Source: Tomitella cavernea (GTDB taxonomy: Bacteria; Actinomycetota; Actinomycetes; Mycobacteriales; Mycobacteriaceae). From it: a stretch of 50,722 nucleotides of DNA. Positions 39,419-49,113 of this stretch are shown here, piece after piece. The position numbers and the translations under genes are program-made. Numbering within the stretch: position 1 is the stretch's first letter; every line of letters starts with the position of its first letter. The DNA lies in assembly GCF_016599145.1 (NCBI RefSeq), contig NZ_JAENKO010000017.1, positions 1-50,722 on the forward strand, in the 5' to 3' direction. The notes below the pieces were generated by a model. That model was not told the origin of the DNA. It searched no databases and saw only the letters and a list, made by a program, of their open reading frames with translations.

Positions 39419-40129
39419 TCAGCCGACGTTGCCCGACCACACCTGGGCGACGTCGAGGCCCACCTCGCGCAAGAGCGCGCGGACCAGCGGCAATCCGATG
39501 CCGATGACGCTGGACGGGTCGCCTTCGAGCCCATCGACGAACCAGCCGCCGAGACCGTCGAGCGTGAAGGCACCGGCGACCTCGAGCGGCTCGCGGGAGG
39601 CCAGATACGCCTCGAGTTCCGGCGGTGAGGGGGTGCCGAATCGCACGGTGGTCGAGCAGACCCCTTCCGCTTCGGCGACGACGCGACCGTCTGCGATGCG
39701 CAGCACGGCGTGCCCGGTGAGCAGGTCGCCGCTGCGCCCAGCCATCGTGGTCCAGCGTGCGCGAGCGGCCTCCACAGTATGCGGCTTGCCCTGCAGGCGG
39801 CCGTCGATGTGCAGCATCGAATCGCATCCGACGACTACGGCGTCCTCTGGCATGCCGGGACCGTGCGGATGCGTGGAGAGACCGCCGGCCACGTCGACGG
39901 CCTTGGCGCGGGCGAGCGCCGCGACCACCTCGGTGGGCCCTGTGCCCGGGGGAAGCGCCGCGGCGACAGCGTCCTCGTCGACGGACGAGACGCGCACCGA
40001 CGGCTCCACCCCCGCGGCGCGCAGCACCGACAACCGGGCGGGTGACGCCGAGGCGAGGATGAACCGGACGGGCACGACGGCGCCGCCCGGGCCGGGATCA
40101 CCCGGGCGGGCGGCGACGGAAGAGGCCAT
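39419..40129 (-). CDS. maf: Maf-family nucleotide pyrophosphatase
   Basis: 236-residue Maf/HAM1-fold house-cleaning pyrophosphatase that hydrolyses modified or non-canonical NTPs. It begins FILASASPARLSVLRAAGVEP and contains VVVGCDSML with the catalytic Asp. GKPHTVEAARARWTTMAGRS, TGHAVLRI and the end GAFTLDGLGGWFVDGLEGDP with VIGIGLPLV are family features. The ATG at 40129 lies 2 bp after the accE5 stop, giving an operon accD5-accE5-maf. A start further upstream would overlap accE5 by 90 bp. The N-terminal ~18 residues before FILAS are a lineage extension. Confidence 0.93.
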   Translation of the reverse strand: MASSVAARPGDPGPGGAVVPVRFILASASPARLSVLRAAGVEPSVRVSSVDEDAVAAALPPGTGPTEVVAALARAKAVDVAGGLSTHPHGPGMPEDAVVVGCDSMLHIDGRLQGKPHTVEAARARWTTMAGRSGDLLTGHAVLRIADGRVVAEAEGVCSTTVRFGTPSPPELEAYLASREPLEVAGAFTLDGLGGWFVDGLEGDPSSVIGIGLPLVRALLREVGLDVAQVWSGNVG

Positions 40130-40131
40130 GC

Positions 40132-40481
40132 TCAGCGGCCGCCGAATCTCCCGGACTGGTAAGCCCGCGGCGAGAACATGCGCGGAATGCCGTCGAGCGC
40201 GTCGTCGTGGTCGCCCCACATGTCGCGTGGGCCCGCATCCTCGGGCCCGGCGCCGCCGCTACCGGAGGCCCCTGCGATGACAGCGACCAGCGCCGCGAGC
40301 TCCTCGGGCGAAGGGTTGCCCTTGGCGACCCGGAGCAACACTGGTGCGGCGTCACCTGCGCCGCCGCCTGTCAGGGCCGCGGCCTCGTCGATCACGCTCT
40401 GCGCTTCGGTACTCACGGTCTTCGTATCCACCATAGATTCGGTATCCACCACCGCTCCGGCCTTCGCCACCGTTCCGATAC

Positions 40482-40485
<4 letters not shown>
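40132..40485 (-). CDS. accE5: Acyl-CoA carboxylase epsilon subunit
   Basis: 117-residue small accessory subunit that binds AccD5 and stimulates or assembles the AccA3-AccD5 complex. The N-terminal ~50 residues are disordered and Thr/Val-rich. The conserved core is [20 protein letters not shown], comparable to the 'ilrGqPtdqELAALiavl' of M. tuberculosis AccE5. It ends [18 protein letters not shown], comparable to the 'WG.p.d.lR...FSW' end. The GTG at 40485 overlaps the accD5 stop by 4 bp. An internal ATG (MVDTKTV) is an alternative start. Confidence 0.85.
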
Positions 40486-42134
<1,649 letters not shown>

Positions 42135-42281
42135 GTTCTGCATGGTAGCGATGCGCGCCACACGTGATCGTCCCGAGGTCCGGCTACCGGCCGGTAGCGG
42201 GTGTGCGGCTGCGCACAGTGTCGCGTACGGCGCGGTGCGGGGGCGTCGCCGAGCGGAACAGTGCGGAATAGTGTGGACCCC

Positions 42282-43151
42282 ATGTACGGGGATCTGGGAC
42301 GGCCGCCGCTGGACGAGCGCGGTCTGCGCCGCAGCCTGACAGGCGCGGCGGACGCGCCGTGGTCGGGGCTCGAGGTGGTCGGGGAGACAGGGTCGACCAA
42401 CGCGGACCTGCTCGAGCGTATCGCGCGGGACCGGCGCCCCGAATCGCTGGACCGGACGGTGCTGCTGGCCGAACAGCAGGTGGCCGGCCGCGGGCGGCGC
42501 AGTCGGTCGTTCGAGTGCGCGCCGCAGTCGCAGGTGCTCATGTCGTCGGTGCTGCGCCTGCCGGGCGTGCCGCCGGATCGGCTGGGCTGGCTGCCGCTGC
42601 TCACCGGCGTCGCCGTGGTGGACGCGCTCCGCGAGGTCGCGGAGGTCGACGCGCTGCTCAAATGGCCCAACGACGTCCTCGTCGACGGACGGAAAGTGGC
42701 CGGAATCCTCGCCGAGGTTTCGGGGCCCGCCGCGCGGCCGGGGGCGCCGTATGTCCCGATGATCGTCGTCGGGGTGGGTCTCAACGTCGCGCAGTCGGCT
42801 GGCGAGCTTCCGGTGCCCACCGCAACGTCGCTGGCGGTGGAGGGCGCCGCGTGTCTGGACCGCAATACGCTCGTGCGGGCGATGCTGCGGAACCTGGCTT
42901 CGAGAACCCATCGGTGGCAGGGGATGCGCGGCGAATCCCCGGAACTCGCCGCCGACTACCTGCGCTATTGCAGCACTGTGGGCCGCGAGGTGCGGGCGCT
43001 GCTGCCCGGCGGCGACGCGCACGTGGGCCGTGCGACCGGCATCGACGAGCGAGGATGCCTGCTCATCGACGCAGGGCCGGGCGGGTGCGTGGCGGTGGCG
43101 GCGGGGGACGTCGAGCATGTGCGTCCGGCCGCCGCACCGGGCGCGGGCTGA
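42282..43151 (+). CDS. birA: Biotin-[acyl-CoA carboxylase] ligase
   Basis: 289-residue group I biotin protein ligase without the DNA-binding domain of E. coli BirA. It activates biotin as biotinyl-5'-AMP and attaches it to the AccA3 lysine. The motifs are [25 protein letters not shown] (RGR biotin loop; usual GRGRxxR), [20 protein letters not shown] and [12 protein letters not shown]. The ATG at 42282 has TAGTGT 7 nt upstream (leaderless); a longer frame starts at 42201 without support. It is divergent from accD5, a sensible pairing of ligase and carboxylase. Confidence 0.95.
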   Translation: MYGDLGRPPLDERGLRRSLTGAADAPWSGLEVVGETGSTNADLLERIARDRRPESLDRTVLLAEQQVAGRGRRSRSFECAPQSQVLMSSVLRLPGVPPDRLGWLPLLTGVAVVDALREVAEVDALLKWPNDVLVDGRKVAGILAEVSGPAARPGAPYVPMIVVGVGLNVAQSAGELPVPTATSLAVEGAACLDRNTLVRAMLRNLASRTHRWQGMRGESPELAADYLRYCSTVGREVRALLPGGDAHVGRATGIDERGCLLIDAGPGGCVAVAAGDVEHVRPAAAPGAG

Positions 43152-43156
43152 CCGCG

Positions 43157-43654
43157 ATGGCGATGGCCTACCCCGTGAGCGCCCTGGAACAAGGCGAGAC
43201 TGTGCTGTGGCACCGCCACCCGCATTGGAAGTCCGTCCTGCCGGCGGCGTTTCTGCTGCCGGTGCTGACGGGCGTCGCGGGCATCTGCGGCGGACTGATC
43301 GAGCGGCACGCGGGCCCCGGCCTCACCACGGTGCTCTACGGGGTGCTTGCGGCGGCGTGGTGCGGTGCCGTGTGGTGGCGGTGCGTGCTGCCCTGGCTGC
43401 AATGGCGGTCGACGCACTTCGTCGTCACCGACCGACGCGTGATGGTCCGCCAGGGGGTGTTCTCCCGTTCCGGATTCGAGCTTGAACTGGACCGTGTCAG
43501 CGACGTCCGCTACCGGCGGTCGTTCTCGGAGCGGCTGATGGGGGCCGGAACGCTGGTGCTGCGGTCGTCGTCCGCGGAGCCGCTGGAGTTCGCGGGTATG
43601 CCCGGCGCGCGCAGGGTGCAACGGCTCATCCGTGAGGAGGCCGGCTGGAGCTGA
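43157..43654 (+). CDS. PH-domain (YdbS-like) membrane protein
   Basis: 165-residue protein equivalent to Rv3278c beside birA. It begins with [20 protein letters not shown], has two transmembrane helices (about residues 28-48 and 56-80), then a bacterial pleckstrin-homology domain: [40 protein letters not shown] and [15 protein letters not shown]. The start is one of two ATGs (43157 or 43163), 5-11 bp after the birA stop, so the genes are co-transcribed. Its function is unknown. Confidence 0.88.
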   Translation: MAMAYPVSALEQGETVLWHRHPHWKSVLPAAFLLPVLTGVAGICGGLIERHAGPGLTTVLYGVLAAAWCGAVWWRCVLPWLQWRSTHFVVTDRRVMVRQGVFSRSGFELELDRVSDVRYRRSFSERLMGAGTLVLRSSSAEPLEFAGMPGARRVQRLIREEAGWS

Positions 43655-43714
43655 CAGGACGGGCGGCAGCCCCGCGCGGCGTGACGCGGCGCGGTGCGAG
43701 CGGCGGCTCCGCCG

Positions 43715-44281
43715 TCAGCGGCGCGGCGTCAGCCGCGGTTCGGGAAGGTCCGGCGGGCCGGATCCTGGGCTTTTGGACACGTCGACCTCGGTAGTCCCGT
43801 CCTCGTGCGGGAACACCCAACGCCGCATGGCCCAGAACCGGAAGGCCATCTGCAGCAGGTTGCCGATGACGTACGCGCTGACGAAGTCCGCTATGTTCTC
43901 GACCGTCAGCGAATAGCGCTCGGCGTTCAGGTGCAGCCCGTAGCGGGATGCCCACAGCGGGAGGAAGCTCAGCACCACGCCGATGCCGCTGACGACGAAG
44001 AACAACACCGCTTCGGAGCTGATGTGCCGGCCGCCGCGGGAGCGGAACGACCATTGCCGGTTGAGGTAGTACGACAGGACCATGGCCAGCACGCCGGAGA
44101 CGACTTTGGCGGTGAGCGGCTTGGGCTCGAGGATCGTGAGCTTGAGGCAGTAGAAGATGGCCAGGTCGACGACGAAGGTGGTGCCGCCGACGATGGCGAA
44201 CTTGATGAACTCGGCGTGGCGCAGCGCAAGATCCCGGAACGGCTGCGGGATCATCCCCATCACGGTGTCGACATAGGCCAC
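43715..44281 (-). CDS. GtrA-family membrane protein
   Basis: 188-residue protein with four transmembrane helices, family GtrA, flippase-like proteins involved in glycan or polyprenyl-phosphate-sugar translocation. It is like Rv3277. Motifs are EFIKFAIVGGTTFVVDLAIF (helix 1), LAMVLSYYLNRQWSFRSRGG (the 'NR.wtF' block after helix 2) and YVIGNLLQMAFRFWAMRRWV. I start it at GTG 44281 because the resulting MAYVDTVMGMIPQPF matches the mycobacterial N-terminus and TAGACT lies 8 nt upstream; the open frame extends to 44305. It is convergent with the PH-domain gene. Its M. tuberculosis neighbour purK is here 3.5 kb away. Confidence 0.88.
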   Translation of the reverse strand: MAYVDTVMGMIPQPFRDLALRHAEFIKFAIVGGTTFVVDLAIFYCLKLTILEPKPLTAKVVSGVLAMVLSYYLNRQWSFRSRGGRHISSEAVLFFVVSGIGVVLSFLPLWASRYGLHLNAERYSLTVENIADFVSAYVIGNLLQMAFRFWAMRRWVFPHEDGTTEVDVSKSPGSGPPDLPEPRLTPRR

Positions 44282-44374
44282 GATGCCACAGTCTAGATTC
44301 CGCACGGCTCAGCGTGTGCGCTGCGGCGCAGGCCGGGCGTCGAGTGTGTGCGGGATCTCGCCCGCAGGACCCCT

Positions 44375-44761
44375 CTATTGCGGCGCGGAACCGTCGATGA
44401 GTGCGGCTGCGTCGGCGAGGCCGAGACCGCGGTGCTGTTCGCGGAGCGCCCTGATCGCCGCGATCCGATCCGGTTGCGCTGCGACGGCTGCGGCGACGTC
44501 GGCGGCCGGCACGTCTCCCGGGGCGACGGCCTGTTGTCGTGGCTTGCGGCCGCGGTGGCGGATCCGGCTCGCACACGTCCACACCAGGGTGGTGATGACG
44601 AAGACCCACACGAGGAAGACGAACCAGTGCCAGGGCGTCGGGTCGTCGATGAGGTCGCGGACGTAGTCGGGGCCACCACCGAGAGCGAGCAACGGCAGCA
44701 GGACGAACGGCCCCCACGTCTCCATCGCGGCTTCCGCCCGCCGCCAATTCACCCGCCGCAT
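44375..44761 (-). CDS. Membrane protein with L7/L12-like C-terminal domain
   Basis: 128 residues. The N-terminal half has two hydrophobic segments, WGPFVLLPLLALGG and WHWFVFLVWVFVITTLVWTC (about residues 15-28 and 44-64), then a basic Arg/Lys stretch (RIRHRGRKPRQQ). The C-terminus, PDRIAAIRALREQHRGLGLA then DAAALID, resembles the C-terminal domain of ribosomal protein L7/L12 ('KI.vIk.vRe.TglGLkeAk.lVd'). The start is unclear: ATG at 44761 or the internal ATG at 44725 (METWGPF). I cannot assign a function; the domain may dock a translation GTPase or another partner at the membrane. It opens the accessory stretch. Confidence 0.6.
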   Translation of the reverse strand: MRRVNWRRAEAAMETWGPFVLLPLLALGGGPDYVRDLIDDPTPWHWFVFLVWVFVITTLVWTCASRIRHRGRKPRQQAVAPGDVPAADVAAAVAAQPDRIAAIRALREQHRGLGLADAAALIDGSAPQ

Positions 44762-44843
44762 GGGGGCGAGTCAAGCACACGAGCACGCTGATGGGGCGGG
44801 GCGATGGTGGCCGTAGTGCGGTGATGCAGTGGTTGACTGGCCG

Positions 44844-44879
44844 CGGCGCACCGTACGCAGCTACGCGTGCGGTGCGCCG
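44844..44879 (-). terminator. Terminator-like hairpin
   Basis: CGGCGCACCG (44844-44853) pairs perfectly with CGGTGCGCCG (44870-44879). The stem continues inward with a G:T wobble and four further pairs to a 6-nt loop, about 15 pairs in total. It lies 63 bp downstream of the minus-strand gene ending at 44943 and upstream of the L7/L12-like gene, so it probably ends the former's transcript. Confidence 0.6.
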
Positions 44880-44942
44880 CCGGTGGAGCGCTACCGCAAG
44901 TAGTCGGCGTGGCGGGCCCCTGCAGACGGAGCGGTGATGCGG

Positions 44943-45302
44943 CTAGGAGGGGGCGAAGCCGCCGAGGTCGAAGCTGATGAACGCCGCGGCGAGCAGTCCG
45001 CCGAGAACCGTCGCGGTGATCGCGTAGCCGACGGCGGCATGCCTGGATTTGCGGAACACGGCCATCACCAGTGCCGGCGTGAGCAGCAAAGCGAAGCAGA
45101 GGGCCCACGTCCACCAGTACGACGCGGCGATCTCCGCAGTGCTTCCGGGGGTGGGGCTGATTGGTGGCACGTTCAGGGCCTTCTGGATCCTGAATGTTGC
45201 TGGGACAAAGATGAATACGGCGATGACGCTCGCCGCAACGACCCCCCACCCAGCGCTCCAACGCGGCGGGTGGCGGGTGGGGGGTGCAGTTGCGGAAGGC
45301 AT
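44943..45302 (-). CDS. Small integral membrane protein, unknown
   Basis: 119 residues with three predicted transmembrane segments: WGVVAASVIAVFIFVPATFR (~19-38), YWWTWALCFALLLTPALVMA (~63-82) and AVGYAITATVLGGLLAAAFI (~90-110). The first ~17 residues are Pro/Arg-rich. I do not recognise a family. The ATG at 45302 has GGAG very close upstream (2-nt spacing), which makes the start uncertain; the frame continues to 45404 through what looks like antitoxin debris on the other strand. Base composition is less GC-rich than in the flanking core genes. Confidence 0.5.
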   Translation of the reverse strand: MPSATAPPTRHPPRWSAGWGVVAASVIAVFIFVPATFRIQKALNVPPISPTPGSTAEIAASYWWTWALCFALLLTPALVMAVFRKSRHAAVGYAITATVLGGLLAAAFISFDLGGFAPS

Positions 45303-45318
45303 GGCTCCAGGGTGGCAC

Positions 45319-45438
45319 GCACAACTCGGCGAGCACGAGCCGTCGCTTGCCACGTCGGTGAAGCTGTCAGCGGCGCTCGGTGTCGATTTCACCCTCGAGA
45401 TCAACCCGGCCGGGGTGCATCTGCGCGAGAGCGCATGA
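45319..45438 (+). pseudogene. Remnant of an XRE/HigA-like antitoxin
   Basis: A plus-strand frame ends with GEHEPSLATSVKLSAALGVD followed by FTLEINPAGVHLRESA and TGA. This closely resembles the C-terminal part of helix-turn-helix antitoxins ('..rlE.GehePsLaTLvkLa.ALGvdf.i.i.p.GV.Lr'). The homology begins abruptly at the middle of the HTH domain. The sequence before it is antisense to the neighbouring membrane-protein gene, and the N-terminal HTH and any toxin gene are absent. So it is a 5'-truncated fragment. Confidence 0.6.
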
Positions 45439-45444
45439 GGCGTT

Positions 45445-46104
45445 CTAGCAGGGCCGGCGGTGTTCGCGTACGAGTTCTGGATAGTTGGCGCGGAGGTACC
45501 AGTCCGACAGCGTCGCGCAGGTGTCGGCGGCGTAAGGCCAGATGGACCGGTCGCCAGGTATTCCGGCGGCGGCGTCTGCGACGGTGACGGTGCCGTGCGC
45601 GTGCCTGCGGAGCACTGCGGCGGGGTCGTTCCAGTCGATTTCCGTCACTGTCGGGTCGAGAGGACTGTGGCGGTCAATGATCTGCGCGTCGGCCGCCTCC
45701 GTGCGTTCACCGAGGACAGTTGCAATGCGGCTGTCCTCGTCGATTTCGACAGCGGTGTCGAGTATTGCTGCAAGCCAGGGGTGCGGGGCGGTTTCCGAAG
45801 CGACGAGGATCGCCAGGAGTGGTATCGCGTCGGCCTCGTCCCGCCCATCGGCGGTGCCGATAACCACGGCTACATCGTCGTCGACGACAGCGAGAGGGTT
45901 CACGCTCAGGCCATGGTGTGTGTGGCGGAGTCGTGGGAGCGGGTGCGGCCCGTCGGAGCTTTCCGCTAAGAGGAGTTGTTCGAGGAGAGCCCCGGTGGTC
46001 CGGCGTGCGATCGACCAGCGGTCGCCCTCCGCGATAGCGGTAAGGAGCTGCTCGACGAACGCGCATGCAAATCGGCGTCTCGGGTCCCAGTTTCGGGTCA
46101 TCAT
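45445..46104 (-). CDS. Hypothetical protein of the accessory region
   Basis: 219 residues (or 218 from the second ATG at 46101). It is soluble, mixed alpha/beta by eye, with no motif I recognise. Its start reads TRNWDPRRRFACAFVEQLLT and it contains VAVVIGTADGRDEADAIPLL and ATLSDWYLRANYPEL near the end. It lies directly downstream, in the same direction, of a decayed ParA-like sequence but in a different frame, so it may have been the partner gene of that ParA on a mobile element. No good Shine-Dalgarno is seen. GC content looks lower than in the core genes. Confidence 0.5.
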   Translation of the reverse strand: MMTRNWDPRRRFACAFVEQLLTAIAEGDRWSIARRTTGALLEQLLLAESSDGPHPLPRLRHTHHGLSVNPLAVVDDDVAVVIGTADGRDEADAIPLLAILVASETAPHPWLAAILDTAVEIDEDSRIATVLGERTEAADAQIIDRHSPLDPTVTEIDWNDPAAVLRRHAHGTVTVADAAAGIPGDRSIWPYAADTCATLSDWYLRANYPELVREHRRPC

Positions 46105-46119
46105 CTGATCTTGGCGCAT

Positions 46120-46160
46120 GTGAGCCGGCGGCGGCGAGGTGTGAGCCGGCGGCGGCGAGG
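46120..46160. repeat. 21-bp direct duplication
   Basis: GTGAGCCGGCGGCGGCGAGG occurs twice, at 46120-46139 and 46141-46160, separated by one T. The duplication sits at the 3' limit of the ParA-like homology, where the sequence becomes repetitive. Confidence 0.85.
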
Positions 46161-46300
46161 CCGGCGGTGGAGTTCGCTTGCGGATCCGTGCCCACCACAC
46201 GCAGGCGTACGCCGACGGCGCTTGCTGCCGAGGCGATGCCGAGGGGCATGGCGGTTTTGCCGACCTCACCCTGATGGTTCTGGTGCATGTGGACGTGCTG
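46155..46300 (-). pseudogene. Decayed ParA-family ATPase fragment
   Basis: Minus-strand translation gives HMHQNHQGEVGKTAMPLGIA, then SAASAVGVRLRVVGTDPQANSTAGLA. This aligns with the start of ParA/Soj ATPases: 'NQKGGVGKTattlgLA.a.a..G.rVLvvDlDPQaN.T.gLg'. The deviant Walker A has KGG changed to QGE, the loop Asp (VVDLDPQAN) is now VVGTDPQAN, and the homology stops after ~45 residues. The fragment could not encode an active ATPase. It points to a former plasmid or integrative element. Confidence 0.65.
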
Positions 46301-46377
46301 GCGTTCGTCGCCGCGGTGCGAACAGCCATCGGGGCTATGAGAATCGTGGTAGCTTGCGGTGCAAGGTAGCCTCGCGC

Positions 46378-46397
46378 CCGATGGCTTCGCCCATCGG
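46378..46397. promoter_or_regulatory. Inverted repeat upstream of the 46424 gene
   Basis: CCGATGG-cttcgc-CCATCGG is a perfect 7-bp dyad with a 6-nt spacer, 27 bp before the ATG at 46424. It may be an operator or a small leader hairpin. Nothing else in this leader is recognisable. Confidence 0.4.
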
Positions 46398-46423
46398 ATC
46401 GTCGAGTGCGCGGGGTTTTCACG

Positions 46424-47701
46424 ATGACTGCCGAAACGGCTGATCGCACTATCACCGTGTTCGTTCCGGGGTGGGTTTTCGATGACGGCGGGCTCGCGCC
46501 GCCTGCTCGCAGTGACGTCATCGACGTCGAGTTGACCTTCCATCCCGACGGACGGGCGCCGTCGCCATGCGGGCAGACCGTGCGTGCCACCGCGCGGCCG
46601 ATCTTCGGGCACGCCCCTTCCGTCGGGCCGGACGGCCCACTGCGCTGGCCGCTCGAGCTGCTCGGCGACGGGTGGTCCGCCGAGTGGTTGTCCGATCAGC
46701 CCCTGGCGGGACGGGTCGCGCTCGCCGGGATGCTCGTCGCGGGAACCGGCTGGACCCCTTCCGGCAATCCCGCACGGGTTCGCGGCCGGGTCCGTCGGGT
46801 CCGTCTCGTCGAGCAACGCTTCGAGCACGTTGAACGAGGGATACGTGCCGTGGACGGCACCGAGCGGCTGACCGAGGTCGAGTCCACCCCGCGCCGGCAC
46901 TGGTCGGACCCGGGCATCGCAGAGGACGGCTTCCGGGCGACGGGCGTGCTGGTCGACCTGGACGTCCACGACGTGCCGGCGGCGAAGCCGGAGTTCGTCG
47001 CCGGCGCAGTCTCCGTCGACGGTCCCGACGTGTGGGTGATGGACCGGTCGGATCCGGTACTTCTGCACATCGACACGAGGTCGACGCCGCCGCGAGTGGT
47101 CGAGTACTTGTTGCCACTGACCATCGAGCCGCCGGTGGACCAGTGGACCCGCAGGGTCCACGCCGACCGTGGCGGGTGCTGGATCACCTCCCGCCACGAG
47201 GTGTTCCGGTGCGATCGCGACGACGACGGGACGCTGACCGTGGAGCGCGTCTGCGCGGAGGGCGGAGGCACCGTCCTCGTCGACGGGCGACTGTTCCTGG
47301 TCGGCTGTATGCATCCGAACCTGGGCCACGACTCTCGATACGGAGCCGTGCGCATCGAGGGCGACGCCCACAGGCTGCGGGTGCTCGACGAGCAACGCGC
47401 ATTCGTCCCCGTCGACGATCCGGCCACCATCGCTCACGTCACGGCGAAGCTGCATCGCGCCGACAGCGCGCGGGGTGCCGACGGCACGGAGTGGGTCGCC
47501 GTCGGCGCGCTCACCGCGGTGGTTCCCGACGGCACGCGTCGGCGCATCGACCTCGAGCCGCACACCCGTGGCGCAGTGCGCTGGATCCGGCCGGACCCGC
47601 TGGCCGACCCGGCGAACGCGGACATCGTCGCGAGGGTCTCGTTTCCGCCGATGCGCACCGGAACGGAGACCCCTGCAACGCGGCGAGCTCCGGAGCGCTG
47701 A
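46424..47701 (+). CDS. Hypothetical protein, orphan
   Basis: 425 residues, soluble, with no family I can name. The sequence has many short beta-like segments with Asp/Gly turns (AVSVDGPDVWVMDRSDPVLL; CWITSRHEVFRCDRDDDG; GGTVLVDGRLFLVGCMHPN; EWVAVGALTAVVPDGTRR), suggesting a beta-propeller-like or repeated beta-sheet fold in the C-terminal half. The N-terminal ~150 residues look distinct. The ATG at 46424 (or an upstream GTG at 46406) lacks a clear Shine-Dalgarno. It belongs to the insertion between the GtrA gene and purK. There is no signal peptide, so it is probably cytoplasmic. Confidence 0.6.
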   Translation: MTAETADRTITVFVPGWVFDDGGLAPPARSDVIDVELTFHPDGRAPSPCGQTVRATARPIFGHAPSVGPDGPLRWPLELLGDGWSAEWLSDQPLAGRVALAGMLVAGTGWTPSGNPARVRGRVRRVRLVEQRFEHVERGIRAVDGTERLTEVESTPRRHWSDPGIAEDGFRATGVLVDLDVHDVPAAKPEFVAGAVSVDGPDVWVMDRSDPVLLHIDTRSTPPRVVEYLLPLTIEPPVDQWTRRVHADRGGCWITSRHEVFRCDRDDDGTLTVERVCAEGGGTVLVDGRLFLVGCMHPNLGHDSRYGAVRIEGDAHRLRVLDEQRAFVPVDDPATIAHVTAKLHRADSARGADGTEWVAVGALTAVVPDGTRRRIDLEPHTRGAVRWIRPDPLADPANADIVARVSFPPMRTGTETPATRRAPER

Positions 47702-47766
47702 GCTGCGTGCACAGATGTCCGGGGCGCGTCCGCGCGCAGGCCGCTTGCGTGACACCATGGACAGCC

Positions 47767-49113
47767 GTGACCGACGAACCGCTTTCTGCCCCCGCCGACG
47801 ACGACAGTGCCGCGCACGGTGACGCGCGCATCCGCGGCGGCGCGCGGGAATCCGCCCCTCCCGGCCGCGGCGCGGAGGCCGCGGCGGCGGGCGTGATGCC
47901 GCTGGTGGCGATGATCGGCGGCGGGCAGCTGGCGCGGATGACGCAGCAGGCGGCCATCGCGATGGGACAGAACCTGCGGGTGCTCGCGGGCGCGCCGGAC
48001 GAGTCCGCGGCGCAGGTTTCCGCGGACGTCGCCCTCGGCAGCCACACGGACCTCGAGGCGCTGCGCCGCGCCGCGGACGGTGCGTCCGTGGTCACCTTCG
48101 ACCACGAGCACGTGCCGCCGGAACATCTGCATGCGCTGGTCGCCGAGGGCGTGACGGTGCTGCCGCCGCCGGAGGCGCTCGTGCATGCCCAGGACAAGCT
48201 GCTGATGCGGAGCCGGCTGCGCGAGCTCGGCGCCCCGGTGCCGGACTTCGCGCCGGTGGAGGACACCGCCGACGTGGCCGGGTTCGCCCAGCGTCACTCG
48301 TGGCCGGTGGTGGTCAAAGCGACCCGCGGCGGCTACGACGGCAAGGGCGTGTGGGTGCTGCATTCGGAGGACGAGGCGGCCGAGGTGGTGGCCGCGCAGC
48401 GCGCCGCGGGGACGGTGCTCATGGTCGAGGAGGCCGTGCCGTGGCGCCGCGAGCTGTCCGCGATGGTGGCGCGGTCGCCGTTCGGCCAGGGCGCGGCCTG
48501 GCCCGTCGCCGAGACGGTGCAGCGCGACGGCGTGCTCGCCCTCGCGCTGGCTCCGGCGCCCGGTATCTCCACCGACCTTGCATCTCGTGCACAGCAGTTG
48601 GCGCTGCGGCTGGCCGACGAGTTGGGCGTGGTCGGCTCCATGGCCGTGGAGCTGTTCGAGCTCGACGGGCCGGACGGCACCCCGCAGATCCAGGTCAACG
48701 AGCTGGCCATGCGCCCGCACAACTCGGGCCACTGGACGCAGGACGGCGCCGTCACCTCCCAGTTCGAACAGCACCTGCGCGCGGTGCTCGACTACCCGCT
48801 CGGCGACCCGTCGCCCACGGCGCCGCTCACGGTGACGGCGAACGTGCTCGGCGCCGCGCAGGCGCCGGAGATGTCGATGGACGAACGGCTGCATCACCTG
48901 TTCGCGCGGATGCCCGAGGCGAAGGTGCACCTGTACGGCAAGGGGGAGCGCCCGGGCCGCAAGCTGGGGCACATCAACATCACCGGTGCCTTCCCCGGAT
49001 CGCCCGACGACACGGCCTACACGGCGGACGTGCGTGAAAGGGCGGAGCGCGCGGCACACTGGATGTCGCACGCGGAATGGACCGACGGATGGGACGGGCA
49101 CGCGGATGACTGA
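47767..49113 (+). CDS. purK: N5-carboxyaminoimidazole ribonucleotide synthase
   Basis: 448-residue ATP-grasp enzyme that carboxylates AIR with bicarbonate and ATP in purine synthesis. After a ~45-residue Ala/Gly/Asp-rich N-terminal extension come [65 protein letters not shown] (ATP loop), [10 protein letters not shown]-like [14 protein letters not shown] and [15 protein letters not shown]. The GTG at 47767 is followed by the extension; CACCAT lies 8 nt upstream. An in-frame GTG at 47749 is an alternative. The 3' end overlaps purE by 8 bp. Confidence 0.95.
   Translation: MTDEPLSAPADDDSAAHGDARIRGGARESAPPGRGAEAAAAGVMPLVAMIGGGQLARMTQQAAIAMGQNLRVLAGAPDESAAQVSADVALGSHTDLEALRRAADGASVVTFDHEHVPPEHLHALVAEGVTVLPPPEALVHAQDKLLMRSRLRELGAPVPDFAPVEDTADVAGFAQRHSWPVVVKATRGGYDGKGVWVLHSEDEAAEVVAAQRAAGTVLMVEEAVPWRRELSAMVARSPFGQGAAWPVAETVQRDGVLALALAPAPGISTDLASRAQQLALRLADELGVVGSMAVELFELDGPDGTPQIQVNELAMRPHNSGHWTQDGAVTSQFEQHLRAVLDYPLGDPSPTAPLTVTANVLGAAQAPEMSMDERLHHLFARMPEAKVHLYGKGERPGRKLGHINITGAFPGSPDDTAYTADVRERAERAAHWMSHAEWTDGWDGHADD

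Noticed and set aside
43697-43715. Terminator between the PH-domain and GtrA genes (CGGCGG-ct-CCGCCG, 43701-43714)
   Set aside because: The 2-nt loop makes it a poor hairpin and it abuts the GtrA stop codon; such short GC palindromes are common by chance at this base composition.
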